From NCBI RefSeq assembly GCF_029338575.1, contig NZ_CP119992.1, positions 62,001 to 126,000 of the forward strand: 64,000 bases of DNA. The letters run 5' to 3'. Positions 55,516-63,751 of the stretch are shown piece after piece. Position numbers and translations under genes: made by a program. This DNA is from Halomarina halobia. GTDB lineage: Archaea > Halobacteriota > Halobacteria > Halobacteriales > Haloarculaceae. The first letter of the stretch is position 1. The number at the start of each line of letters is the position of its first letter. Under the pieces are notes generated by a model, which saw only the letters and a program-made list of their open reading frames with translations, made no database searches and was not told the origin of the DNA.

Positions 55516-56631
55516 CTAGTCCGACTCCCCGGCGGCCCCCTTCGGTTCGGAACCCATCGCGTCGGCCGCGCGGACGGCGGGGGTGACCGGCTCCCCGTGG
55601 ATCAGCTCGCTGAGGACGACGCGGACCACCTGGATCCCGAGGACCACCAGCAGGGGGCCGAGAAAGAGGCCGTACCAGCCGAACAGCATCGTCCCGACGA
55701 CGTAGGCGAACATCACGAGGCCGACGTGGGTCTTGCGCCCCGCTATCTTCGGGAGGAGGAAGGTGAGCGGGATGAGGTCCAGCGCGAGCAGCGCAACCGC
55801 GAACAGACCCGCCGGGTAGAGCAGCGACGACGGATCAGCTTCGATCGCTCGCCAGCCCAGGTAGGCCGCGAGCGGGACGTACACCACCTTCCCGACGACG
55901 AGGGGCACGAGGCTGGCCGCGCCGGTCAGCAGCGCGAGGACGGTTGGGAAGGGGATCGAGAGGCCCGCCGGCGCGAGGAGGTTGTAGCCGTGGTAGACCA
56001 CGAGCGAGAGCCCCGCGACGAGGAAGACGAGGAGCACGTTGCTGAAGTAGATGGTCCCCAGGTCCCGGTCGACCGCCGTGGCGTAGGCGTACGCCGCCGT
56101 CCCGTCCCCACCGATCTCGGAGCGGAACCACCGCGCGATGCGGGCGTCGTCGCGGAGCAGGAAGAACGCGAACGTGACGGCGACGAACAGGTGCGTGACC
56201 CCCGCCAGCGTCGGAACGACGAACGCCCCCAGCGCGTCGAGCAACCGGTCGGGCGACGGCGTCGCGGAGCTCTGAATCGCCCGCAGCGGGTTCGACTCGA
56301 GCGCCGAGACGTTCAGGTACGGTTCCAGCAGCGTCCCGTAGTTCCGCAGGATCGGCCCGAGTTCCCGCAGGCCGGCGGCCGCCACGTAGGCGAGCAGCAC
56401 CGCGACCGGCAGCGCGACGGCGAGAAGGGTTAGGGCCGCCGCGCCGCCGCGCGATCCCACCTGCCGCCGAACCCGGCGGCAGACGGGGCGCATCCCGTAG
56501 TAAACGAACAGCCCGAGGACGAACGTCCCGATCAGGCTGAACACGGCGAACAGCAACAGCGCCGCCAGCGAACCGGTCAGGAGCCACCACGCGACGCGGG
56601 AGCGGTCGAACGATAGCGACGGGCGTGACAT
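55516..56631 (-). CDS. AI-2E family transporter (TqsA/PerM-like permease)
   Basis: 371 residues. Membrane helices occur at the start (WWLLTGSLAALLLFAVFSLIGTFVLGLFVYYG), in the middle, and in the C-terminal half (LLVVLGIQVVRVVLSEL), separated by a long loop of about residues 85-140. The family includes autoinducer-2 exporters, sodium/proton antiporters and proteins of unknown role; the substrate here is unknown. It is 64 bases beyond the methylthiotransferase on the same strand. Confidence 0.88.
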   Translation of the reverse strand: MSRPSLSFDRSRVAWWLLTGSLAALLLFAVFSLIGTFVLGLFVYYGMRPVCRRVRRQVGSRGGAAALTLLAVALPVAVLLAYVAAAGLRELGPILRNYGTLLEPYLNVSALESNPLRAIQSSATPSPDRLLDALGAFVVPTLAGVTHLFVAVTFAFFLLRDDARIARWFRSEIGGDGTAAYAYATAVDRDLGTIYFSNVLLVFLVAGLSLVVYHGYNLLAPAGLSIPFPTVLALLTGAASLVPLVVGKVVYVPLAAYLGWRAIEADPSSLLYPAGLFAVALLALDLIPLTFLLPKIAGRKTHVGLVMFAYVVGTMLFGWYGLFLGPLLVVLGIQVVRVVLSELIHGEPVTPAVRAADAMGSEPKGAAGESD

Positions 56632-56779
56632 GCGTTCGTGTACACCGGTCGCGAGGAAAAGGCCGAGGGCTGCGCGTGCGACGGCGTGCCGCTCGCGCGC
56701 CGCCCGCCCGACTTTCGCACGTCACACGCGCCGCTCCGTCGGGATCGTCGGGGGCGGCGATCGAACTCCAACGGCGGGT

Positions 56780-59059
56780 TCAGCGCCCGAACAGCCGCGC
56801 CAGGAACGATCGGTCGTCCGGGCGCTCCGCGAGCAGCACCGAGCACTCCACCTCGTTCACGATGTCGTAGACGAGCGAGCCGGTGAGCAGGCGCGAGAGC
56901 AGGCCGCGCTCGGTCGCGCCGATGACGACCATCGTCGCGCCGCGGGAGTGGCGGCCGATCGCGCCCTCGACGTCGCCGGAGTCGTCGACGAGCACCGTCG
57001 CGTCGTCGAGGTCGCGCTCCGCCGCCCACTCGCGGAGGAACGCCTCGCCCGCCTCGCGCTCGTCCTCGCCGTCGACGACGTAGAGCAGCGAGACGTTCGA
57101 CCCCCGGTCGAGGAGCACGCGCGCCACCTCGGCGCTGAGGTCGGAGTCCCTGCCCCCGGCGGTCGGGACGAGCACGTCGGACGGGTCGAACCCCTCGTCC
57201 TTCAGCACGAGGAAGTCGCAGGGCAGATCGCCCGTGAGGTCGTCGAGCGTCCCCCTGACGCGCCCGGCGGACCAGAACGGGGACCCGCCCCAGCCCATCA
57301 CGACGAGGTCGGCGCGGTGCTCCTCGGCCGCGTCGAACACCTCCTCGATGCTCCGGTGGGAGACGATGGTGTGGGTCTCGACGGGGACGTCGAACGTCTC
57401 CGCGTCGTCGCGGGCGGCCTCGAGGAGGCGATCGGACTCGGCGTCGATCTGCTCTACGTGCTCCGCCCCGGCGGAGAGGGGGATCTGGTCGGGGACCGTC
57501 ACGACGTGGACGGCGTCGACGGTCCCGCCCCGGGCGGCGGCCATCACGCTCGCGAGTTCGATGAGGTCCCGCTCGGTCCGGGGGTTCGAGAGCGGTACCA
57601 TCACGCGGTACTCCCCGCCGTCCGGCTTGACGGTGGTCGCCGCGGTCACCGCGCTGTCGGGCATCGACTCGGCCCGGTCGAGGACGTACCGGCCGAGTAG
57701 CCCCTGGCGTTCGGCGTACCGGCGCGCGTAGAGGAAGTACCACGCGACGGCGACGACCACGAACGCGCCCGCGAGCGCGATCTCGATCAGATCCATGAAC
57801 GCGACGAGACCCAGCGACAGCAGCGCGCCGAGTATCGGCGTCGCGGGGTACAGCGGCACCCGGAAGTCGGGGTCGTAGTCGACCGCCTCGGACTCCCGGA
57901 AGACGACGAGCGCGACGTTCATCAGCGCGTAGACGATGAGGTGGAGCACGCTCGCCGCCTTCGCAAGCACGCCGATGTCGCGCCCGAGCGCCGCGATGAA
58001 GACGACGATGAGCACTCCGGTGAGGAGGATCGAGCGGTAGGGCGTGGTGAACCGCGGGTGGATCTCGTTGAGCCAGTTGGTGACGATCTTGTCGCGGCCC
58101 ATCGCGAAGTTGATGCGCGCCGACGAGAGGATCGAGGCGTTCGCGCTGGAGGCGGTCGCGAGCAGCGCGCCGACGGTCATCAGGACCGCGGCGCTCGCGG
58201 CGACGCCGTCGACGGTGCCGACGGCGGGGAGCGTCACCGACGCGGGGAACGCCGTCGACGCGGCGTCGGCGACCGGTGCCGCGAGGTCGAGTTCGGACCA
58301 CGGAACGACGCCGAGCATCACCGTCACCAGCACGCCGTAGACGACCGTGACGATGGCGACGCTGCCGATGATGGCAATGGGGAGGTTCCGCCCCGGGTCC
58401 TTCAGTTCCTCGGCGACGGTCGCGATCTTCGCGTAGCCGAGGAAGGAGACGAAGACCAGCGCCGTCGCCGGCAGCACCTCGCCCGTGCCGAACGGGGCGA
58501 GCCCGCCGTCGCCGGCGAGCGTCCCGTAGTCGAACGAGAGCCACCCCGCGACGGCGAACAACCCGAGGATCGTGAGCAGGACGAGGACGATGACCGTCTG
58601 GATGCCGCCGGTCTCCTTCGCGCCGATGTAGTTGACACCGACGAAGAAGGCCCCCGCGATCAGCGCCCCGACCTGGATGTCGTTGAGGAACAGGACCGTC
58701 GGCATCGGCGCGAGCGTGGTGAGGTACTGCCCGAAGCCGATGCAGTAGAAGGCGCTCGCGAACGCCAGCCCCATCCAGTCGCCCATCCCGGCGATGGAGC
58801 CGAAGACGGGGCCGAGCGCGCGGTTGACGTAGTAGTAGCCGCCGCCCGCCTTCGGCATCGCCGTGCCGAGTTCGCTCACCGAGAGGGCGTTCACCATCGC
58901 GATGAGGCCGCCGACGAGAAACGAGACGACGACGACGGGGCCGGCCTCCCGCGCGGCCTCGCCGGGCAGGACGAAGATACCCGCGCCGATCATCGTCCCG
59001 ATGCCGATGGTGAGCGCGGAGAGCAGCCCGAGGTCCTTCGCCAGTTCCTCCTCGCTCAC
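56780..59059 (-). CDS. APC family amino acid transporter fused to universal stress protein domains
   Basis: 759 residues from a GTG at 59059. Residues 1-470 form a 12-helix APC transporter (IGIGTMIGAGIFVLPGEAAREAGP in helix 1). Two Usp-like domains follow: about 490-625 (YRVMVPLSNPRTERDLIE, GWGGSPFWSAGRVRG) and about 635-759 (VLVPTAGGRDSDLSAE, ATERGLLSRLLTGSLV). The fusion suggests ATP-sensing control of transport on the cytoplasmic side, which is known for this architecture. A 33-residue ORF overlaps its start by 4 bases. Confidence 0.92.
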   Translation of the reverse strand: MSEEELAKDLGLLSALTIGIGTMIGAGIFVLPGEAAREAGPVVVVSFLVGGLIAMVNALSVSELGTAMPKAGGGYYYVNRALGPVFGSIAGMGDWMGLAFASAFYCIGFGQYLTTLAPMPTVLFLNDIQVGALIAGAFFVGVNYIGAKETGGIQTVIVLVLLTILGLFAVAGWLSFDYGTLAGDGGLAPFGTGEVLPATALVFVSFLGYAKIATVAEELKDPGRNLPIAIIGSVAIVTVVYGVLVTVMLGVVPWSELDLAAPVADAASTAFPASVTLPAVGTVDGVAASAAVLMTVGALLATASSANASILSSARINFAMGRDKIVTNWLNEIHPRFTTPYRSILLTGVLIVVFIAALGRDIGVLAKAASVLHLIVYALMNVALVVFRESEAVDYDPDFRVPLYPATPILGALLSLGLVAFMDLIEIALAGAFVVVAVAWYFLYARRYAERQGLLGRYVLDRAESMPDSAVTAATTVKPDGGEYRVMVPLSNPRTERDLIELASVMAAARGGTVDAVHVVTVPDQIPLSAGAEHVEQIDAESDRLLEAARDDAETFDVPVETHTIVSHRSIEEVFDAAEEHRADLVVMGWGGSPFWSAGRVRGTLDDLTGDLPCDFLVLKDEGFDPSDVLVPTAGGRDSDLSAEVARVLLDRGSNVSLLYVVDGEDEREAGEAFLREWAAERDLDDATVLVDDSGDVEGAIGRHSRGATMVVIGATERGLLSRLLTGSLVYDIVNEVECSVLLAERPDDRSFLARLFGR

Positions 59060-59157
59060 GACGTCGCTCCCTCCTGACCGTCGGTGGCTCGGTCGGCGGC
59101 GACGCTCCGGTTCGGTTCGGACCGCGAGACTGGTGTCGGTGATTCTGTCCGTTGCAT
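59056..59157 (-). CDS. Upstream ORF coupled to the APC transporter, uncertain
   Basis: Encodes 33 residues (MQRTESPTPVSRSEPN.. ending DGQEGATS) from the ATG at 59157. Its TGA overlaps the GTG start of the transporter (GTGA). It is polar and low in complexity with no hydrophobic core. It could be a coupling leader. The remaining gap up to deoC (59158-59316) holds the TATATCGG-type box near 59261 and nothing else that I can support. Confidence 0.3.
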   Translation of the reverse strand: MQRTESPTPVSRSEPNRSVAADRATDGQEGATS

Positions 59158-59316
59158 GGGTAGAGTGTCGAGAACTACTGACTGACTCCGGCTCGCGCTC
59201 GGCCGTCGGTACGGGCCGCGACGATCGCGTGGTCGATCACGATCGCCGATATACGTCCGAGCGGCTTAATCTATTCGCGATCCGTCCGTCACTCTTATGT
59301 ATCCCCCTCCGCTTCG

Positions 59317-59949
59317 CTACTCCTCTCCGGGATACCCCTCGACGATCTCGACGCCGCTCGACGCGCCGATGCGCGACGCGCCCGCCTCGATCATCGCCGC
59401 CGCCTCCTCGTAGCTCCCGACCCCGCCGCTCGCCTTGACCGGGAGGTACTCGCTCATGAGTTCGACGTCCCCGACGGTCGCGCCGCCGTCGGCGAAGCCC
59501 GTCGAGGTCTTCACCATCGCGGCGTCGGCGTCGCGGGCCGCCTCGCAGGCGCGGCGCTTCTCGTCGTCAGTGAGCAGCGCCGTCTCGAGGATCGCCTTCA
59601 CGGGAAGGGGCGTCGCGGCCACCACCTCGGCGATCTCGTCGCGGACCGCCCCGTCGTCGCCTGCCCGCAGTCGCCCGACGTTGATCACGACGTCGAGTTC
59701 GTCCGCGCCGTCCCGCCAGGCGGTCTCGGCCTCGTCCCGCTTCGCGCTCTCGGCTTGCTGGCCGTGCGGGAAGCCGACCACGGTGGCGACCGTGACGTCG
59801 GCGTTCACCTCGGCGACGTAGCACGGCGGGATGCAGGCGTTCATCCCCCACTCCTCCGCCTCGCGGACGACGCGCTGTGCGTCCGCGAGCGTCGTCTCCG
59901 GCCCGAGGACTGTGTGGTCGATGCGTGCGGCGAACTCCTCGCGGTCCAT
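59317..59949 (-). CDS. deoC: Deoxyribose-phosphate aldolase
   Basis: 210 residues from the ATG at 59949. It cleaves 2-deoxyribose 5-phosphate to glyceraldehyde 3-phosphate and acetaldehyde. The fold motifs are [39 protein letters not shown] (conserved Asp), [10 protein letters not shown], and the Schiff-base Lys in [14 protein letters not shown]; the phosphate loop is SGGV near residue 180. Short, like other archaeal DeoC. A nucleoside phosphorylase and a PfkB kinase lie on the opposite strand within 4 kb. Confidence 0.95.
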   Translation of the reverse strand: MDREEFAARIDHTVLGPETTLADAQRVVREAEEWGMNACIPPCYVAEVNADVTVATVVGFPHGQQAESAKRDEAETAWRDGADELDVVINVGRLRAGDDGAVRDEIAEVVAATPLPVKAILETALLTDDEKRRACEAARDADAAMVKTSTGFADGGATVGDVELMSEYLPVKASGGVGSYEEAAAMIEAGASRIGASSGVEIVEGYPGEE

Positions 59950-59996
59950 ACCCCCTCCCTGCGACCGACGATACAAAAGCGGATTGTGATGGTCTT

Positions 59997-60105
59997 CCCA
60001 CGACGTGAGTCGTGGGCTTCCTCCGTCGGCGACAGGACGTATCCCCGGCGGCACAGCGGTCCCAGTCTCCAGAGGCGTTTGGGTCGGTTCGGCCCCACCC
60101 ACCCC
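59997..60105 (-). mobile_element. Degenerate IS200/IS605-type (TnpB/IS1341) remnant, right end
   Basis: A hairpin at 59997-60016 (CCCACGAC, loop GTGA, GTCGTGGG) matches the subterminal hairpin that follows tnpB in haloarchaeal IS200/IS605 elements. Immediately upstream on the minus strand, about 60001-60075 reads [25 protein letters not shown], which resembles the degenerate C-terminal end of TnpB proteins (ETxxPV...GSPxL). No intact tnpA or tnpB is present. The stretch 59950-60464 otherwise contains a diverged repeat copy and no gene I can support. Confidence 0.6.
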
Positions 60106-60247
60106 TATTATCACACAAATGAACGTATCAGAGATAGTAATGATTTCGATTCTGGCTGAGTTCGGCCCCCGGCTCCGGGCGTACGTGTCGCCGGCACTGT
60201 TTAGTTACGAGGTGTCGGTGGGGAGGAGCGGTTGGCGGTCTGCTCCA

Positions 60248-60361
60248 GGAAGCCCTCGCACGCTCCGGTCGTGGGCCTCGCTGTGCGCCGCGCTCGCTTG
60301 GCGCTCGCGCGGTGCTTGCGTCGGCCGCCGTCCCGGAGCGTGCTCGCCCTTCCAGTCCGCC
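60248..60361 (-). repeat. Diverged copy of the fold-back repeat unit
   Basis: On the minus strand it begins GGCGGACTGGAAGGGCGAG, contains GGCGGCCGACGCAAGCACCGC, and ends GTGCGAGGGCTTCC. These three blocks align in the same order with the unit at 20291-20427, though the sequence between has drifted. It shows that the unit is a dispersed family rather than a single event. Confidence 0.65.
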
Positions 60362-60464
60362 AGGAGCGTGGCTGATCGGACGGCTGTCGCTTATCTAGAC
60401 CGTACCGGGTCGACCATCGGATCAGGTGTAAAGACTTTCGAGGGTTCGCGCTCGTCTCCCTGAC

Positions 60465-61349
60465 ATGCTCCTGCCGGAGGGATTCACCGTCCCGGCGCTC
60501 CCGTACCTGCTGCTCGTCGCGGGTGCGCTCGCGCTCGCGCTCGCCTCGCTCGCGCTCGCCCGACCGACGGTCACGGAGGTCACGGTCGTCGCCTTCGCGC
60601 CGTGGATGGTCACCGGGGCGGGCCTCTACGCGCTGTACCAGGTAGGGGTGCTCCCCGACGTGATCGCGCCGCTGTTCAGCTCCCCGACGGTCTACCTGAC
60701 GACGTTCGCCGTCATGGCCTACGTCTGGGCGCTCGCGTCACTGACGAACCCCGACCCCGGGTTCGGCACCGCGGCGCTCCTCGTCGCCGGCCTCGGGGCC
60801 ATGAGCGCCGTCCTCGCGCTCGCGCTCGTCGTCGCGTTCGCGAACCCGCCCACGGAACTCCTCTGGCCGACCGTCGGGCTCGTCGTCGCGGCCGTCGTCG
60901 CCGGCCTCACCTGGGTCGGGCTCGGCGAGGTTCGCCCCGGCGCGGTGCGGACGACCGCGACGGCCGGCTTCCTCGGCGTCTTCGCGCACGCGCTCGACGG
61001 CGTCTCGACGGCCGTCGGCATCGACGTGCTCGGGTTCGGCGAGCAGACGCCGCTCTCGCAGGTCATCATCGGAATCGGCGCGGCCCTGCCGACCGAACCG
61101 TACGTCGGCTCGGTCTGGCTGTTCGTCCTCGTGAAGGTCCTGCTCGGGGCGTTCGTCGTCGCCGTGCTCGCGGACTACGTCGAGGAGGACCCGACCTGGG
61201 GGTACCTCCTGCTCGCGGGCGTCACCGCGGTCGGCCTCGGCCCCGGCGCGCACAACCTCGTCCTCTTCGCGATGGCCGATCCCGTCACGCCCGTCGCGTC
61301 CGCCGCATACGCCGCTTCTCCCGCCTCCGCCGCGCTCCTCGGGCCCTGA
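60465..61349 (+). CDS. DUF63 family membrane protein
   Basis: 294 residues with about eight membrane helices and little hydrophilic sequence. The motif HALDGVSTAVGIDVLGFGEQTPLSQ in the middle and the ETLWPTVG-like loops are typical of DUF63, a membrane family found in archaea without assigned function. It is followed by a PfkB kinase gene 44 bases later on the same strand. Confidence 0.85.
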   Translation: MLLPEGFTVPALPYLLLVAGALALALASLALARPTVTEVTVVAFAPWMVTGAGLYALYQVGVLPDVIAPLFSSPTVYLTTFAVMAYVWALASLTNPDPGFGTAALLVAGLGAMSAVLALALVVAFANPPTELLWPTVGLVVAAVVAGLTWVGLGEVRPGAVRTTATAGFLGVFAHALDGVSTAVGIDVLGFGEQTPLSQVIIGIGAALPTEPYVGSVWLFVLVKVLLGAFVVAVLADYVEEDPTWGYLLLAGVTAVGLGPGAHNLVLFAMADPVTPVASAAYAASPASAALLGP

Positions 61350-61393
61350 TCCGGGCCGGCAGGGTTTTGCCCCGCCGCTCCTCCCCTCCCGGT

Positions 61394-62254
61394 ATGCGCG
61401 TCGTCTGCGCCGGGCACGTGAACTGGGACGTGACCCTCTTCGTCGACGCCCTGCCCGCGCCGGACGCCGAAGCCCGGATCGGCGATCGCCGCGAGGGCGG
61501 CGGCGGGAGCGCCGCCAACGTCGCCGTCGCGCTCTCCCGCCTCGGCGTGACCTCGGGTCTCGTCGGCGCGGTCGCGGACGACCGCGACGGACGGAACGCC
61601 CGCCGCGAACTCCGCGAGGCGGGCGTCGACGCGAGGGGCGTCCGGGTCGTCGAGGGCGGGATGACCGCCGTGAAGTACCTCGTCGTCACGCCCGACGGCG
61701 AGACCTGCGTCCTCGGCACCGAGGGCGTGAACGAGGCGTTCTCGACCGGGACGGTCCCTCCGGACTACTTCGAGCGGGCGGAGCACCTCCACCTGACGGG
61801 ACAGGACCCCGCGACGGCGGCGGCGCTCGCCGTGCGCGCCCGCGAGATGGGACTTGGGGTGAGCTTCGACCCCGGCCGACGCCTCGCCGGACGGGCCGAC
61901 GACGAGGTGCTCGCGCTCGCCGACGTCGTCTTCCTGAACGAGCGCGAGGCCGAGGCGATCCGGGAGCGGGTCCCGCCGGGCCGGGTCGTCGTCACGAAAC
62001 GCGGCGCGGGCGGCGCGACCGCGGAGACGCCGGCGGGCCGGATCGACCACCCCGGTTACGACGTCGAGGCGGTGGACTCGACGGGCGCGGGCGACGCCTT
62101 CGCCGCCGGGTTCCTCGCGGCGATCCTCGACGGCGACGGTTACGAGCGGGCGCTCGCGGTCGCGAACGCCTTCGGCGCGCTCGTCGCGGGCGCGCCCGGG
62201 ACGCGCCCGCCGTTCGATCCGGCGGACGTGGCGGACCGCTGCGGGCCGGCCTGA
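61394..62254 (+). CDS. PfkB family carbohydrate kinase
   Basis: 286 residues from the ATG at 61394. The N-terminal CAGHVNWDVTLFVDALP and GGGGSAANVAVALSRLG blocks bind substrate and ATP; the C-terminal STGAGDAFAAGFLAA carries the catalytic Asp. Substrates in this family include ribose, adenosine, fructose phosphates and, in haloarchaeal nucleoside breakdown, ribose 1-phosphate. The nearby phosphorylase and deoC make a nucleoside-derived sugar plausible, but the substrate is not shown by sequence alone. Confidence 0.88.
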   Translation: MRVVCAGHVNWDVTLFVDALPAPDAEARIGDRREGGGGSAANVAVALSRLGVTSGLVGAVADDRDGRNARRELREAGVDARGVRVVEGGMTAVKYLVVTPDGETCVLGTEGVNEAFSTGTVPPDYFERAEHLHLTGQDPATAAALAVRAREMGLGVSFDPGRRLAGRADDEVLALADVVFLNEREAEAIRERVPPGRVVVTKRGAGGATAETPAGRIDHPGYDVEAVDSTGAGDAFAAGFLAAILDGDGYERALAVANAFGALVAGAPGTRPPFDPADVADRCGPA

Positions 62255-62286
62255 TCGGACGGGACTCGACGAGACGGCGACGAGTC

Positions 62287-62366
62287 ATACTGTCGGACGT
62301 ACGCTCTTCAAGAATCTCGCCACCCCGGGGTGGCGAGTAGCGTCGCGACGGTACGTCCGACAGTAT
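62287..62366. repeat. 80-base palindromic repeat, copy 2
   Basis: Perfect terminal inverted repeats ATACTGTCGGACGTAC (62287-62302) and GTACGTCCGACAGTAT (62351-62366) bound a central perfect palindrome CTCGCCACCCC/GGGGTGGCGAG (62316-62337). Copy 1 at 33971-34050 has the same length and layout in the opposite orientation. No target-site duplication was seen. It lies 37 bases before the ATG at 62404. Confidence 0.85.
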
Positions 62367-62403
62367 CAGCACGATTATGCCCGCCCCGTCCCCGGTTTCC
62401 GCC

Positions 62404-62895
62404 ATGACGTTACTACAGGCCGGGCCGTCGCCCCTGCTCGTCGTCGCCGTCGCGATGCTCGCGGGGTTCGGCGCGGCGCTGGCGCTGGCCCCGGTGACGC
62501 GCCGGCTTCCGGAGGGCCTGACGCCCGCGTTCGCCGCCGCGTCGGTCCTCTACGGCCGCGACCGCGACGAGCTCACGGAGACGGAGGCGCTCTCCGCGCA
62601 CTACACGGGCGGAATCCTCGCCGGGGTGCTGTTCGCGCTCGCCTTCCTCGCCGGCGACGCGGCGCTTCCGACGGAGCCCTCCGTCCTCGGCGTGGCGCTC
62701 GTCCCGGCCGTCGCGGCGGCGCTCGCCGTCGCCCTCCTCCTCTACGCGCTCTTCGCCCACGTCGCCCATCCCCGCTTCGATGGAGGTGACGACGGCGACG
62801 CCGGCCGCGTCCGCGGCGACTGGGCGATCTCGGTCGCCGTCTACGTCGTCGCGCTGGTCGTCCTCTTCCCGGTCGGCCTCCTCCTGTTGACCTGA
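62404..62895 (+). CDS. Membrane protein of unknown function
   Basis: 163 residues with about four membrane helices (LLVVAVAMLAGFGAALALAP, ILAGVLFALAFLAGDAALP, LALVPAVAAALAVALLLYAL and a C-terminal VAVYVVALVVLFPVGLLLLT). A polar loop (YGRDRDELTETEALSAHYT) and an acidic loop (HPRFDGGDDGDAG) separate them. No family recognised. An 80-base palindromic repeat is directly upstream. Confidence 0.65.
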   Translation: MTLLQAGPSPLLVVAVAMLAGFGAALALAPVTRRLPEGLTPAFAAASVLYGRDRDELTETEALSAHYTGGILAGVLFALAFLAGDAALPTEPSVLGVALVPAVAAALAVALLLYALFAHVAHPRFDGGDDGDAGRVRGDWAISVAVYVVALVVLFPVGLLLLT

Positions 62896-62955
62896 CGGGG
62901 GCGATCCGGACCCGGATCCCGACTCACTTTTACCCCCGGCGGCGGAGGCGGAGGT

Positions 62956-63711
62956 ATGGCCAAGCAGCCCCACCTCCTGGTCGAATCGGGCGACGTGACC
63001 GACATCGCGCTCATCCCGGGGGACCCCGGCCGGGTCGATCGCATCGCGGCGCAGTGCGCGCGGAGCGAGGTCGTCGCCGAGAACCGCGAGTACCGGGTCG
63101 TCAACGCCGAGTTCGAGGGGCGAGAGCTCACGCTCTGCTCTACGGGCATCGGCTGTCCCTCCGCCGCCATCGCCGTCGAGGAGCTGTCGAACGTCGGCGT
63201 CGAGACGTTCGTCCGCGTCGGCACGACGGGGGCGCTCCAGCGGGGGATCGAGATCGGCGACATGGTCGTCGCCACCGGCGCGGCGAAGAACGAGGGGACC
63301 ACGAGGCGCTACGAGTCCGTCGAGTACCCCGCGGTCCCCGACTACGACGTGCTGACCGCGCTCGTCGAGAGCGCCGAGACCGAGGGCGAGCGCGCGTCCG
63401 CGGACGACGGGGCCGCGAGTCGGGTCCACGTCGGTCCGATCGCCTCCGACGACGCGTACTACGCCGAGGACGACGCGTACGTCAGCGACTGGGAGGACGC
63501 GGGGCTGCTGGCGGTCGAGATGGAGGCCGCGGCCGTGTTCACGCTCGCCCGCCGCAAGGGCCTGCGTGCCGGGGCCATCTGCACCGTCGACGGCAACCTC
63601 GTCGAAGGCACCCAGAAGGGCGAGACCGAGGACGACGAACTCCCCGAGAGGGCCCGGAACAACGTCGAGCGCGCCATCCACATCGCGCTGACCGCGGCGA
63701 CGGAGCTCTAG
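62956..63711 (+). CDS. Nucleoside phosphorylase, uridine phosphorylase-like
   Basis: 251 residues of the PNP/UDP phosphorylase family. The phosphate-binding IPGDPGRVDRIAAQ, the FVRVGTTGALQRGIEIGDMVVATGAAKNEGT stretch and the AVEMEAAAVFTLARRKG block (sugar-binding Glu and Met) are visible. It cleaves nucleosides with phosphate to ribose 1-phosphate and a base. Length and motifs favour a uridine-type enzyme, though purine nucleosides cannot be excluded. It fits with the PfkB kinase and deoC as a nucleoside degradation set. Confidence 0.92.
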   Translation: MAKQPHLLVESGDVTDIALIPGDPGRVDRIAAQCARSEVVAENREYRVVNAEFEGRELTLCSTGIGCPSAAIAVEELSNVGVETFVRVGTTGALQRGIEIGDMVVATGAAKNEGTTRRYESVEYPAVPDYDVLTALVESAETEGERASADDGAASRVHVGPIASDDAYYAEDDAYVSDWEDAGLLAVEMEAAAVFTLARRKGLRAGAICTVDGNLVEGTQKGETEDDELPERARNNVERAIHIALTAATEL

Positions 63712-63751
63712 GCGAAACGCCCAATACCGCCCCCCGTGCGAGATACTGACC

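Noticed and set aside
60120..60463. Plus-strand ORF starting [20 protein letters not shown]
   Set aside because: It runs through the diverged repeat copy and has no recognisable family; composition becomes Arg/Ser-rich and unlike real genes.
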